Assembly (NCBI RefSeq): GCF_030406665.1
Contig: NZ_CP129121.1
Location: 3,348,001-3,412,000 of the forward strand
Direction of reading: 5' to 3'
Source of the DNA: Halomonas halophila
GTDB lineage: Bacteria > Pseudomonadota > Gammaproteobacteria > Pseudomonadales > Halomonadaceae
DNA: 64,000 nt
In this document: piece by piece, positions 1 through 10,291 of the stretch
Position numbering within the stretch: the stretch's first letter is position 1
How the letters are laid out: each line of letters opens with the position of its first letter
Notes under the pieces: model-generated
What the model was told of the DNA's origin: nothing
The model's database searches: none
The model's input: the letters and a program-made list of their open reading frames with translations, nothing else
Made by a program: the position numbers and the translations under genes

Positions 1-2412
<2,412 letters not shown>

Positions 2413-2460
2413 GGTGCTTCCCGCAAAAAAGGTGACGGACGAGGGGCGACGATCGGACGG

Positions 2461-3606
2461 TTAGCGCTTGGCCTTCATCATCTCGATGAAGCGATCGAAC
2501 AGCGGCGCGACGTCGCGCGGCCCCGGGCTCGCCTCCGGGTGGCCCTGGAAGCTGAAGGCCGGACGGTCGGTGCGCTCGATGCCCTGCAGGGTGCCGTCGA
2601 ACAGCGAGCGATGGGTCGCGCGCAGGGTCTCGGGCAGGGACGCCTCGTCCGCGGCGAAGCCGTGGTTCTGGCTGGTGATCATCACGTGGCCGGTATCGAG
2701 ATCCTGGACCGGATGGTTGGCACCGTGGTGGCCGAACTTCATCTTCTCGGACGTCGCGCCACTGGCCAGCGCCAGCAGCTGGTGGCCGAGGCAGATGCCG
2801 AAGATCGGCAGCTCGGTCTCGAGCAGCTCGCGGATGGCGGCGATGGCATACTCGCAGGGCTCGGGGTCGCCCGGGCCGTTGGAGAGGAAGACGCCGTCCG
2901 GATTCAGCGCCATGACCTCGCTGGCCGGGGTCTGGGCCGGCACCACGGTCAGGCGGCAGCCGCGGGACGCCAGCATGCGCAGGATGTTGCGCTTAACGCC
3001 GTAGTCGTAGGCGACCACGTGGAAGGGACGCTCGGCCTCGGCGGCATCGGCGTAGCCGGCGCCCAGGGCCCACTCGCCCTCGCTCCACTCGTAGGCGGAC
3101 TGGCAGGACACCACCTTGGCCAGGTCCATGCCCTTGAGGCCCGGGAAGGCGTTGGCCGCGGCCAGGGCGCGCGCCTCAGCGTCCTCGCCCTCGGCGTCCG
3201 CGCCGGCCAGGATGGCACCGTTCTGGGCACCCTTGTCGCGCAGGATGCGGGTCAGGCGGCGAGTGTCGATGTCGGCGATGCCCAGCACGTTCTGGCTGAC
3301 CAGGTAGTCGGAGAGCGACTGCTCGGAGCGGAAGTTGCTGGCCAGCAGCGGCAGGTCGCGGATCACCAGGCCGGCGGCGGCGATGGCACCGGATTCGACG
3401 TCTTCGGCGTTGATGCCGGTGTTGCCGATGTGAGGATAGGTCAGGGTGACGATCTGACGGGTATAGGAGGGGTCGGTGAGAATTTCCTGATAGCCGGTCA
3501 TGGCCGTATTGAACACCACCTCACCGCTGGTTTGTCCATCGGCGCCGATGGCGGTGCCATGAAACACACTGCCATCTTCCAAGGCCAGTATCGCGGGTTT
3601 GTTCAA
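2461..3606 (-). CDS. carA: Carbamoyl-phosphate synthase small (glutaminase) subunit
   Basis: CarA hydrolyses glutamine and channels ammonia to CarB. At 381 residues it has family length. It shows the class I amidotransferase core GICLGHQLLALA with the nucleophilic Cys, a downstream HHGANHPV stretch, and the His-Pro-Glu of the triad in SFQGHPEASPGP. I chose the TTG start (LNKPAILALEDGSVF, matching the usual MxKPAILAL N-terminus) because a good Shine-Dalgarno, GGGAGGA at 3614-3620, sits 7 nt upstream. The frame stays open upstream for more than 50 codons through a terminator-like hairpin, so a longer product cannot be fully excluded. carB follows 48 nt later. Confidence 0.95.
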   Translation of the reverse strand: MNKPAILALEDGSVFHGTAIGADGQTSGEVVFNTAMTGYQEILTDPSYTRQIVTLTYPHIGNTGINAEDVESGAIAAAGLVIRDLPLLASNFRSEQSLSDYLVSQNVLGIADIDTRRLTRILRDKGAQNGAILAGADAEGEDAEARALAAANAFPGLKGMDLAKVVSCQSAYEWSEGEWALGAGYADAAEAERPFHVVAYDYGVKRNILRMLASRGCRLTVVPAQTPASEVMALNPDGVFLSNGPGDPEPCEYAIAAIRELLETELPIFGICLGHQLLALASGATSEKMKFGHHGANHPVQDLDTGHVMITSQNHGFAADEASLPETLRATHRSLFDGTLQGIERTDRPAFSFQGHPEASPGPRDVAPLFDRFIEMMKAKR

Positions 3607-3712
3607 TGCAACGTCCTCCCATATGTTCACAGACGACTTCAAGAGACAGCTCGTCAAGGATAGGCTCGGCAGGCACCCGACGGGTAAAACGCCCCACCGC
3701 CCTTCGGCCCGT

Positions 3713-3759
3713 AAAAAAGCGGGACGAAACCCGACATGGAAGACCGGTTTCATCCCGCT
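3713..3759 (-). terminator. Rho-independent terminator or attenuator between dapB and carA
   Basis: On the minus strand GCGGGATGAAACC (3758-3746) pairs with GGTTTCGTCCCGC (3731-3719) around a 14-nt loop, with one G-U pair, followed at once by six T (3718-3713). It ends dapB transcripts about 135 nt after the dapB stop. It also lies about 107 nt before the carA start, so any carA promoter upstream of it makes it a leader attenuator. An AT-rich promoter-like stretch (3831-3850) lies on the upstream side. Confidence 0.8.
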
Positions 3760-3892
3760 TGTTGTCATTCGCTCGGAATGCTGGGCCGACGCAACAAGCG
3801 CTTGCGCGGCGAAGGGCCGTCGCCCGGCCAAAATTTGGGGGATTTTAAAGCATCCGAGCCCGCTCGACTACCCCCTCACGCATACCGATGGC

Positions 3893-4699
3893 TCAATTCA
3901 GGCCGATGACGTCCTGCATGTCGTAGCGCCCGGCCGGACGCTCGCTCACCCAGCGCGCCGCGCGCACCGCGCCCTTGGCGAAGGTCATGCGGCTGGAGGC
4001 CTTGTGGGTGATCTCGATGCGCTCGCCCTCGGTGGCGAACATCACGGTGTGCTCACCGACGATGTCGCCGGCGCGCACGGTGGCGAAGCCGATCTCCTTG
4101 TCGGTGCGCGGCCCGCACTGGCCGACGCGCTCGAACACACCGTATTCCTTCAGCGGACGCGCCATGGCATCGGCCATCACCTCGCCCATCTTCAGCGCGG
4201 TACCGGAGGGCGCGTCGACCTTGTGGCGGTGGTGGGATTCGATCACCTCGATGTCATAGCCCTCGTCGCCCAGCGCCCTGGCGGCGGTCTCGAGCAGCTT
4301 GAGGGTCAGGTTCACGCCGACGCTCATGTTGGGCGCGAAGACCATCGGCACGCGGTCGCGGTAGCCGTCCAGCTCGGCCAGCTCGTCGTCGGACAGGCCG
4401 GTGGTGCCGATCACGATGCGCTTGCCGTGCTCGGCGCAGATCGCCAGGTTGGAAAGCGTCACCTGCGGCGTGGTGAAGTCGATCAGCACGTCGACGTCGT
4501 CGACGATCTGCGCCAGGGAATCGACCGCGGCGACCCCCAGCTTGCCCTGACCGGACAGCTCGCCGAGATCGGCGCCGACCAGCGAGCTGCCCGGCTCGAC
4601 GATGCCGCCGGCCAGGGTGGCTTCGGCATCCTGCTGCACGGCGTTGACCAGGGTGCGGCCCATGCGGCCGGCGACACCGACGATGGCGATACGGGTCAT
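3893..4699 (-). CDS. dapB: 4-hydroxy-tetrahydrodipicolinate reductase
   Basis: DapB reduces 4-hydroxy-tetrahydrodipicolinate with NAD(P)H in lysine and diaminopimelate synthesis. The 268-residue protein has the Rossmann motif GVAGRMGR near the N-terminus and the family signature ESHHRHKVDAPSGTALKMGE, which carries the catalytic His pair and Lys. Length is standard. It is transcribed toward carA, the order seen in pseudomonads and halomonads. Later pathway genes lysA and dapF are at 36-38 kb in this window. Confidence 0.97.
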   Translation of the reverse strand: MTRIAIVGVAGRMGRTLVNAVQQDAEATLAGGIVEPGSSLVGADLGELSGQGKLGVAAVDSLAQIVDDVDVLIDFTTPQVTLSNLAICAEHGKRIVIGTTGLSDDELAELDGYRDRVPMVFAPNMSVGVNLTLKLLETAARALGDEGYDIEVIESHHRHKVDAPSGTALKMGEVMADAMARPLKEYGVFERVGQCGPRTDKEIGFATVRAGDIVGEHTVMFATEGERIEITHKASSRMTFAKGAVRAARWVSERPAGRYDMQDVIGLN

Positions 4700-4739
4700 G
4701 CGGAGACTCCTGACATTGGCGGATCGAAAGATGGCCGGG

Positions 4740-4748
4740 AGTATATCA
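4740..4748 (-). promoter_or_regulatory. Extended -10 promoter for dapB
   Basis: On the minus strand TGATATACT (4748-4740) fits an extended sigma-70 -10 element (TG, one base, TATACT), about 40 nt before the dapB start. I see no good -35, which extended -10 promoters can lack. It separates dapB from the exporter gene upstream. Confidence 0.45.
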
Positions 4749-4771
4749 GAGCCCCGAGGGAGACCGCGCCG

Positions 4772-5722
4772 TCAGCCGCGACGCTCGCCACCCTCGGCCG
4801 CGCCAGCGTGGCCGTCATCGGCGCCTTCCTCGCCGCCGGCCAGCAGCAGGCCGATGGCCAGCACCACCAGGGCGCTGCCCGGCAGCCAGACCCAGTCGAG
4901 CCGCGACGGCGTCTCAACGAACAGCCACAGCATCGAGACGAAGGGCACCAGATAGCCGTAGGCGGTAATGCTGGCCGGGCCGAGCACCGCCGTGGCGCGC
5001 TGCATCAGCCAGAAGGTCAAGGCGCTGGAGCCGAGCCCCAGATAGACGATCAGCAGGGCGTCGCGCCCGCTCATGGTGGCGAGCCTGGCCACCGGCTCCA
5101 CGACGATCCCCAGCGCTCCGACCAGCACGCCGCCCAGCGCCAGGCTCCAGAAGGTGCGCACCGCCGCCGAGGCGGGCAGGTGCCCGGCGACCAGGCCGCG
5201 ACGCGACAGCACCGGATACAGCGCCGAGCACAGGCAGCCGAGGAAGAACACCGCCTCGCCGGCGCCGAAGCGCCACTGGCCGCCGCGCTGCCAGGCCTCG
5301 GCGCCGGCCAGCCCCAGGGCCCCGAGCGCGCCCAGCGCAAGGATCGCCGGCAGCCGCCAGGCCAGCCGTTCCACGCCGACCGCCAGCCCCATGCCATAGG
5401 CCAGCAGCGGCACGCTGACGTAGAGCGTGGACATGGACAGCGCCGTGGCGTGATGGGCGGCCCAGAACATCGCGCCAAAGAACCCCGCCAGGCACGCCCC
5501 CATGGCGACGAGCCACGGCCAGGCGCACCGCGCGGGCCGGCGCTCGGGGGAGCGGTGCACCAGTGCCCACAGCCCCAGGCAGGCGATGGCGAAGCGCAGC
5601 GCGGTCAGCGACAGTGGCGGCAGCTCGCCGAGCCGCCCCACGATGGGAAAGGAAAGCCCCACCAGCAGCGCCCAGGCCAGCATGCCGAGGTGGGCGCGGC
5701 GGACCGGGGCACGGGAGGCCAT
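4772..5722 (-). CDS. EamA/DMT-family inner-membrane transporter
   Basis: This 316-residue, very hydrophobic protein has the tandem EamA layout of drug/metabolite exporters: about ten membrane segments in two homologous halves, with GLSFPIVGRLGELPPLSLTA at the start of half one and LGLGSSALTFWLMQRATAVLGPA in half two. The substrate cannot be read from sequence; relatives export amino acids or other metabolites. The start codon overlaps the stop of the DUF2218 gene by one base (TGATG), so the two are translationally coupled. The longer open frame upstream of this start is a DUF2218 shadow. Confidence 0.85.
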   Translation of the reverse strand: MASRAPVRRAHLGMLAWALLVGLSFPIVGRLGELPPLSLTALRFAIACLGLWALVHRSPERRPARCAWPWLVAMGACLAGFFGAMFWAAHHATALSMSTLYVSVPLLAYGMGLAVGVERLAWRLPAILALGALGALGLAGAEAWQRGGQWRFGAGEAVFFLGCLCSALYPVLSRRGLVAGHLPASAAVRTFWSLALGGVLVGALGIVVEPVARLATMSGRDALLIVYLGLGSSALTFWLMQRATAVLGPASITAYGYLVPFVSMLWLFVETPSRLDWVWLPGSALVVLAIGLLLAGGEEGADDGHAGAAEGGERRG

Positions 5723-6003
5723 CAGTTCTCCCAGACGATCTCCAGCGGCTCCTTGCCGGCCATGCGTTCGAGATGGCTCGCCACCACGCCCTCGAGCCGG
5801 TCCAGCGCCTCTTCGTCCAGGGCCTCGATGGCCACGTGCAGCTTGCCCGGCTCGCTGGTCATCAGGCAGCTGCCCGCCTCGAAGGTCACGCGCCCCTTGC
5901 CCTCTTCCTGCTCGACTTCCAGCTTGTGGGCCCAGTGCTTGCACAGTCGGTTGATCAGCTTGTCGCCGGACTCGGTGGCGATATCGGCTCGTGAAATCGG
6001 CAT
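5722..6003 (-). CDS. DUF2218 family protein
   Basis: A 93-residue acidic soluble protein starting MPISRADIATESGDKLINRL, with the family's HWAHKLEVE, KGRVTFEAGSCLM and ALDRLEGVVASHLERM blocks. DUF2218 proteins have no settled biochemistry; they often sit beside iron-uptake genes. Here the gene diverges from an iron-type ABC importer across 272 bp, which supports a link with iron, but that is inference. It has no signal peptide and no membrane segment. Its stop overlaps the start of the downstream exporter gene. Confidence 0.85.
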   Translation of the reverse strand: MPISRADIATESGDKLINRLCKHWAHKLEVEQEEGKGRVTFEAGSCLMTSEPGKLHVAIEALDEEALDRLEGVVASHLERMAGKEPLEIVWEN

Positions 6004-6124
6004 CTCTGCCCTCCGCGTTCCAGAGTGGATAGGCCTCCAGCCTATGACGTGGGCACCCTCGCGCGCCAGTCCCTATCCGGCAACCTCATGTTCGCCACTG
6101 CGGTACCCGAGGGCCGCCCGCCGG

Positions 6125-6145
6125 GGCGGAACGCGACGTTCCGCC
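6125..6145. repeat. Perfect 9-bp hairpin in the divergent iron-locus promoter region
   Basis: GGCGGAACG (6125-6133), loop CGA, CGTTCCGCC (6137-6145). It lies between the DUF2218 gene and the importer with no T-run on either strand, so it is more likely an operator or a 5' UTR structure than a terminator. Confidence 0.6.
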
Positions 6146-6190
6146 TGTCTCGACGCCGCCGAGAGATGCGGGCATACTGGCCATCGCCTG

Positions 6191-6210
6191 CGAATAGGAA
6201 TGATACGTAA
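6191..6210. promoter_or_regulatory. Weak Fur-box-like site upstream of the iron ABC importer
   Basis: AATAGGAATGATACGTA (6193-6209) matches the Fur consensus AATGATAATGATTATCA at about 10 of 17 positions, best in the central AATGAT core. It lies about 70 nt before the importer start in the divergent promoter region. The match is partial; the gene context is the main reason to list it. Confidence 0.35.
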
Positions 6211-6275
6211 CCACCAGCAGGCAGCACCGGCGCCCCTCGCGCATTCCGACACACGAAACGAGCCCGATACCGCCC

Positions 6276-7403
6276 ATGTCCAGCCCCTTGCTGAAAGCCG
6301 TCGCCGGCACGGCCATCGCCCTCGGTTCCACGGCTGCCCTGGCCGAGGAAATCACCGTGACCGACGTCGCCGGTCGTGAGGTCACCGTCGACGCCCCCGT
6401 GGATCGCGTGATCCTTGGCGAGGGGCGTCAGATCTACCTGCTGGGCGCGCTGCAGCCGGAGAACCCGTTCGAGCACGTGGTGGGCTGGCGCGAGGACTTC
6501 TCCCAGGCCGATCCGGACAACTACGCCAGCTACGCGGCGAAGTTCCCCGAACTGGAAGACATCCCGACCTTCGGCGGCTTCAAGGACGGCACCTTCGACG
6601 TCGAACAGGCCGCCGCGCTGCAGCCCGACGTGGTGCTGATGAACCTCGAGGCCAGGACCGCCACCGAGGATGCCGCCTACGACGACAAGCTCGCCCGGCT
6701 GGGCATCCCGATCGTCTACGTGGACTTCCGCGAAGATCCGCTCGCACACACCACGCCCTCGATGCGACTGATGGGCGAGCTGCTGGGCGAGGAAGACGCC
6801 GCCGAGGCCTTCATCGACTTCTCCGAGGCACAGATGGCGCGGGTCACCGAGACCATTGCCGCCGCCGAGCCGGAACGCCCGCGGGTGCTGATCGACCGCG
6901 CCGGCGGCTACTCCGAGGAGTGCTGCATGAGCTTCGGCCCGGGCAACTTCGGCGAGTACGTCGAGCTCGCCGGCGGCAGCAACATCGCCGACGGCATCAT
7001 CCCCAACACCTTCGGCACCCTGAACCCGGAACAGATCATCGCCGCCGACCCGCAGCAGGTGGTGGTGACCGGGGGCAACTGGGACGCCTACGTGCCCGGC
7101 GGCGCCTGGGTGGGCGTGGGCCCCGGCGCCGACATGGAGGCCGCCCGGGCCAAGCTCCAGGGGCTGACCGAGCGCACCGCCATGACCGGCATCGAGGCCG
7201 TGGAGAACGATGACTTCCACGCCATCTGGCACCAGTTCTACAACAGCCCCTACTACTTCGTCGCCGTGCAGCGGCTGGCCAAGTGGTTCCACCCCGAGCT
7301 GTTCGCCGATCTCGACCCCGAGGCGACGCTGCAGGAACTGCATGAACGCTTCCTGCCGGTGGACTACGCCCCGGGCTACTGGGTCTCGCTGAAGGATGAC
7401 TGA
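6276..7403 (+). CDS. Periplasmic substrate-binding protein of an iron(siderophore)-type ABC importer
   Basis: This 375-residue protein has a signal peptide (about 22 residues, cut near ALAEE) and the two-lobe PF01497 fold of FecB/FhuD/BtuF-type binding proteins. It opens with ITVTDVAGREVTVDAPVDRVI and continues with LQPDVVLMN, an AEPERPRVLIDR stretch and a C-terminal AVQRLAKWFHPELF helix. It should capture a ferric chelate, haem or cobalamin and hand it to the permease that follows. No lipobox is present, so it is probably soluble. The permease start overlaps or abuts its stop, and the ATPase follows, giving a complete three-gene importer. The exact ligand is unknown. Confidence 0.88.
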   Translation: MSSPLLKAVAGTAIALGSTAALAEEITVTDVAGREVTVDAPVDRVILGEGRQIYLLGALQPENPFEHVVGWREDFSQADPDNYASYAAKFPELEDIPTFGGFKDGTFDVEQAAALQPDVVLMNLEARTATEDAAYDDKLARLGIPIVYVDFREDPLAHTTPSMRLMGELLGEEDAAEAFIDFSEAQMARVTETIAAAEPERPRVLIDRAGGYSEECCMSFGPGNFGEYVELAGGSNIADGIIPNTFGTLNPEQIIAADPQQVVVTGGNWDAYVPGGAWVGVGPGADMEAARAKLQGLTERTAMTGIEAVENDDFHAIWHQFYNSPYYFVAVQRLAKWFHPELFADLDPEATLQELHERFLPVDYAPGYWVSLKDD

Positions 7404-8478
7404 CATGTCGGCCAGCGCACCGTCCGCCGCCCCCTCCGCCGAGGAGGGGCGAGACTTCTATCGCGCCCTGGTGGTCCGCCGCCAGCTGATTCTCGCTGCC
7501 CTGACCCTGGCGCTGTTCCTGAGCCTGTGCGTCGACCTGGCCCTGGGACCGGCCCGCTTCGGCCTCGGCGAGGTGATTACCGCGCTGTTCTCCCCGGATG
7601 ACGTCGGCCAGCAGGCCCGCGTCATCCTGTGGGAGATCCGCATGCCGGTGGCGCTGATGGCGCTGGTGGTCGGCGCCAGCCTGTCCGTGGCCGGCGCCCA
7701 GATGCAGACCATCCTCAGCAACCCGCTGGCTAGCCCCTTCACGCTCGGTATCTCTGCCGGCGCCAGCTTCGGCGCCGCCCTGGCTCTGGCCTTCGGCGTG
7801 GTGATCGTGCCCGCGGCGGTCGACTACATGGTGCCGATCAACGCCTTCGTCATGGCCATGCTGACCGCCTTCGCGATCCATGCCCTGAGCATGCGGCGCG
7901 GCGTGACCATCGAGACCATCGTGCTGTTGGGCATCGCCATGGTCTTCATCTTCAACGCCCTGATGGCGCTGATCCAGTTCTTCGCCAGCCAGCAGGCCGT
8001 CTCCGCGGTGGTGTTCTGGACCATGGGCAGCCTGACCAAGGCCACCTGGCCCAAGCTGTGGATCGCACTCGGCGTACTGGCCGTGGTGATGCCGCTGCTG
8101 GCGCGCCACGGCTGGGCGCTGACCGCCATGCGCCTGGGCGACGCCAAGGCCGAGAGCCTGGGCGTGAAGCCCCGCGCACTGCGCCTCGAGGTGCTGGTGC
8201 TGGTCTCGCTGCTGGCCGCCATCGCCGTGGCCTTCGTCGGCACCATCGGCTTCATCGGCCTGGTCGGGCCGCACATCGCCCGCCTGCTGCTGGGCGAGGA
8301 TCAGCGCTTCTTCCTGCCCGGCGCGGCGCTGTGCGGCGCGCTGATCCTGTCCATCGGCTCGGTGCTGTCGAAGGTGCTGATCCCCGGGACCGTCATCCCG
8401 ATCGGCATCATCACCTCGCTGGTCGGCATCCCCTTCTTCCTGTTCCTCGTTCTCAGCAACAAGAAGGCCTCATGGTAA
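7396..8478 (+). CDS. FecCD-family iron(siderophore) ABC permease
   Basis: A 360-residue inner-membrane permease with about ten membrane spans and the family blocks VILWEIRMPVALMALVVGASLSVAGAQMQ, NPLASPFTLGISAGASFGAALAL and FVGTIGFIGLVGPHIARLLLGEDQR; the last is the ATPase-contact loop. The reading frame starts 8 nt inside the upstream gene. A second ATG at 7405 has the better Shine-Dalgarno (AAGGA at 7392-7396) and may be the true start, shortening the protein by three residues. FecCD members carry iron chelates, haem or vitamin B12. Confidence 0.92.
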   Translation: MTDMSASAPSAAPSAEEGRDFYRALVVRRQLILAALTLALFLSLCVDLALGPARFGLGEVITALFSPDDVGQQARVILWEIRMPVALMALVVGASLSVAGAQMQTILSNPLASPFTLGISAGASFGAALALAFGVVIVPAAVDYMVPINAFVMAMLTAFAIHALSMRRGVTIETIVLLGIAMVFIFNALMALIQFFASQQAVSAVVFWTMGSLTKATWPKLWIALGVLAVVMPLLARHGWALTAMRLGDAKAESLGVKPRALRLEVLVLVSLLAAIAVAFVGTIGFIGLVGPHIARLLLGEDQRFFLPGAALCGALILSIGSVLSKVLIPGTVIPIGIITSLVGIPFFLFLVLSNKKASW

Positions 8479-9221
8479 CGCTCACCCTCGACGGGCTGTC
8501 GGCCCGCTACGGCCGCCGCCGCATTCTCTCCGAGATCACCACCCCACCCCTCGAGGGCGGCCAGGTGGTGGCCGTGCTCGGCCCCAACGCCGCGGGCAAG
8601 TCGACCCTCTTCCGGCGCATCTTCGGGCTGCTCGACGGCGGCGGCACGGTGCGCATCGAGGGGGCCACCCGCGAGCGCCCGGTGGCCTACATGCCGCAGG
8701 ACACCGGCGTCAATGCGGTGCTGACGGTCTACGAGTCGGTGCTGCTGGCGCGCATGCAGGGCCGGCGCCTGAACGTGAAGCCCGAGGACCTGGCCGAGGT
8801 GGATCGCGCCCTGGACGCGCTGGGCATCGCCGCGCTCGGCGAGCGTGACATCGGCGACCTGAGCGGCGGCCAGCGGCAGATGGTGGGCGCGGCCCAGGCG
8901 CTGGTACAGAACCCGGAGGTGCTGCTGCTCGACGAGCCGACCTCGGCGCTGGACCTGCATCGCCAGATCCAGCTGCTGTCGATCCTGCGCCGGCTGGCGA
9001 AGGAGCGCGGCATGCTGGTGATCGCCGCCCTGCACGATCTGGGCCACGCGCTGCGCTTCACCGACCAGGCGATGGTGCTCAAGCACGGCGAGCTGATCAC
9101 CTGCGGCCCCACCGAGGAGGTGGTGACCCCCGAGCTGCTGCATCGCGTCTATCAGGTGACCGCGCGCATCGAACGCTGCTCGAGGGGCCAGCCTCAGCTC
9201 ATTGTCGAAGAGGCCGTGTGA
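8472..9221 (+). CDS. ATP-binding protein of the iron-type ABC importer
   Basis: A 249-residue ABC ATPase with Walker A GPNAAGKST (about residues 38-46), a Q-loop at MPQDTG, signature LSGGQRQM, Walker B VLLLDEPTSALD and switch His in ALHDLGHALR. This is the FepC/BtuD subgroup. It overlaps the permease end by 7 nt with AAGAAGG upstream as ribosome site, completing the operon. Its last 23 bp overlap the convergent exporter gene on the other strand. Confidence 0.92.
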   Translation: MVTLTLDGLSARYGRRRILSEITTPPLEGGQVVAVLGPNAAGKSTLFRRIFGLLDGGGTVRIEGATRERPVAYMPQDTGVNAVLTVYESVLLARMQGRRLNVKPEDLAEVDRALDALGIAALGERDIGDLSGGQRQMVGAAQALVQNPEVLLLDEPTSALDLHRQIQLLSILRRLAKERGMLVIAALHDLGHALRFTDQAMVLKHGELITCGPTEEVVTPELLHRVYQVTARIERCSRGQPQLIVEEAV

Positions 9222-10092
9222 GGCGACGCCCTTCCAGCGCCGCCAGGGCCGCCCCGCCCAGCACCAGGGGCAGGGCCACCAGGAAGCCGCTTGACGGCGC
9301 CAGGCCGAAGATCGCCAGGTCGGCCAGCACCGGCCAGACCAGCGCCACGTACTCGAAGGGCGCCAGGCGCGAGACCTCGGCATAGCGCAGCGCCAGGGTC
9401 ATGCAGATATGCGCGGCCCCGCCGAACAGCCCCGCCAGCACCAGCAGCGCCAGCGTCTGTCCCGACACCGCCACCCAGCCCAGCGGCAGGGTGGCGAGCC
9501 CCGCCAGCGCCGTGACCAGCACGAAATAGAAGGCGATGGACGCCGCCGTCTCGGTGCGCGATATGCGCCGCACCGTCACCAGCGCCCCCGCCGTCAGCAG
9601 CGCGGCCAGCACGCCCAGGCCGTAGCCCATCACCTGCCCGCGGGACTCACCCAGGTCGGGCACCACCAGCGCCGCCACCCCCGCCAGCACCAGCGCGAAG
9701 GCCGCCGCCCGGTGGAGGGTGAAACGTTCACCCAGCAGCAGCACGCCCCCCACCGCCATGGCCACCGGCGACAGCTGGGCCAGCAGCGTCGCCTCGGCCA
9801 CCGGCAGCCGCGCCACCGCGGCGAAGGAGGCGAACATCGCCGCCGCCCCCAGCCCCGAGCGCACCAGATGCCCCAGCGGCTTGCGCGTCACCAGCGCCCG
9901 CGGGAACTCACGCCGCCAGGTCATGAAGATCACGATCGGCAGCAGCGCGAAGGCAGAGCGGAAGAACACGGTCTGGCCCAGCGGCACCGCATCGCTCACC
10001 GCCTTGACGCACACCATCATGCCCGTGAAAAGAATGCCCGACATCAGTCGAAGCACGATGCCGGCCAGCGGCCGATCCGTGGCGTTATCCAT
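9199..10092 (-). CDS. EamA/DMT-family transporter
   Basis: A 297-residue protein with two EamA repeats and about ten membrane spans. It starts MDNATDRPLAGIVLRLMSGILFTGM and contains LPVAEATLLAQLSPVAMAVGG, typical of RhaT/EamA exporters, and a second-half ALRYAEVSRLAPFEYVALVW. The start was set at the ATG behind ACAGGGGCGCTC; the longer open frame upstream is not family-like. It converges on the ABC ATPase gene with a 23-bp overlap. Substrate unknown. Confidence 0.85.
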   Translation of the reverse strand: MDNATDRPLAGIVLRLMSGILFTGMMVCVKAVSDAVPLGQTVFFRSAFALLPIVIFMTWRREFPRALVTRKPLGHLVRSGLGAAAMFASFAAVARLPVAEATLLAQLSPVAMAVGGVLLLGERFTLHRAAAFALVLAGVAALVVPDLGESRGQVMGYGLGVLAALLTAGALVTVRRISRTETAASIAFYFVLVTALAGLATLPLGWVAVSGQTLALLVLAGLFGGAAHICMTLALRYAEVSRLAPFEYVALVWPVLADLAIFGLAPSSGFLVALPLVLGGAALAALEGRRLTRPLRQ

Positions 10093-10172
10093 GAGCGCCC
10101 CTGTGAGTGATTGGATCGGTCGGGCCCGGCGATCACCGCGCCCGGAATAGCCCCACATGGTACACCGTCGAC

Positions 10173-10185
10173 GGGAATGATTCCC
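10173..10185. promoter_or_regulatory. GGGAATGATTCCC palindrome, possible operator
   Basis: A perfect 13-bp palindrome about 80 bp upstream of the exporter start (minus) and about 107 bp upstream of the HNH gene (plus). It matches 9 of 13 bases of the Fur core GATAATGATTATC. It could serve either divergent gene, and could belong to another regulator. Confidence 0.35.
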
Positions 10186-10291
10186 ATCTGAAAGCTGGCA
10201 TTTTTCACCTCTCCTCCGGAAAGCGGCATGACAGCCATCGCCTGTGCGCGATACGTTGTCCGCTCTCATGACGATCGGAAAGGCAGCGCAC

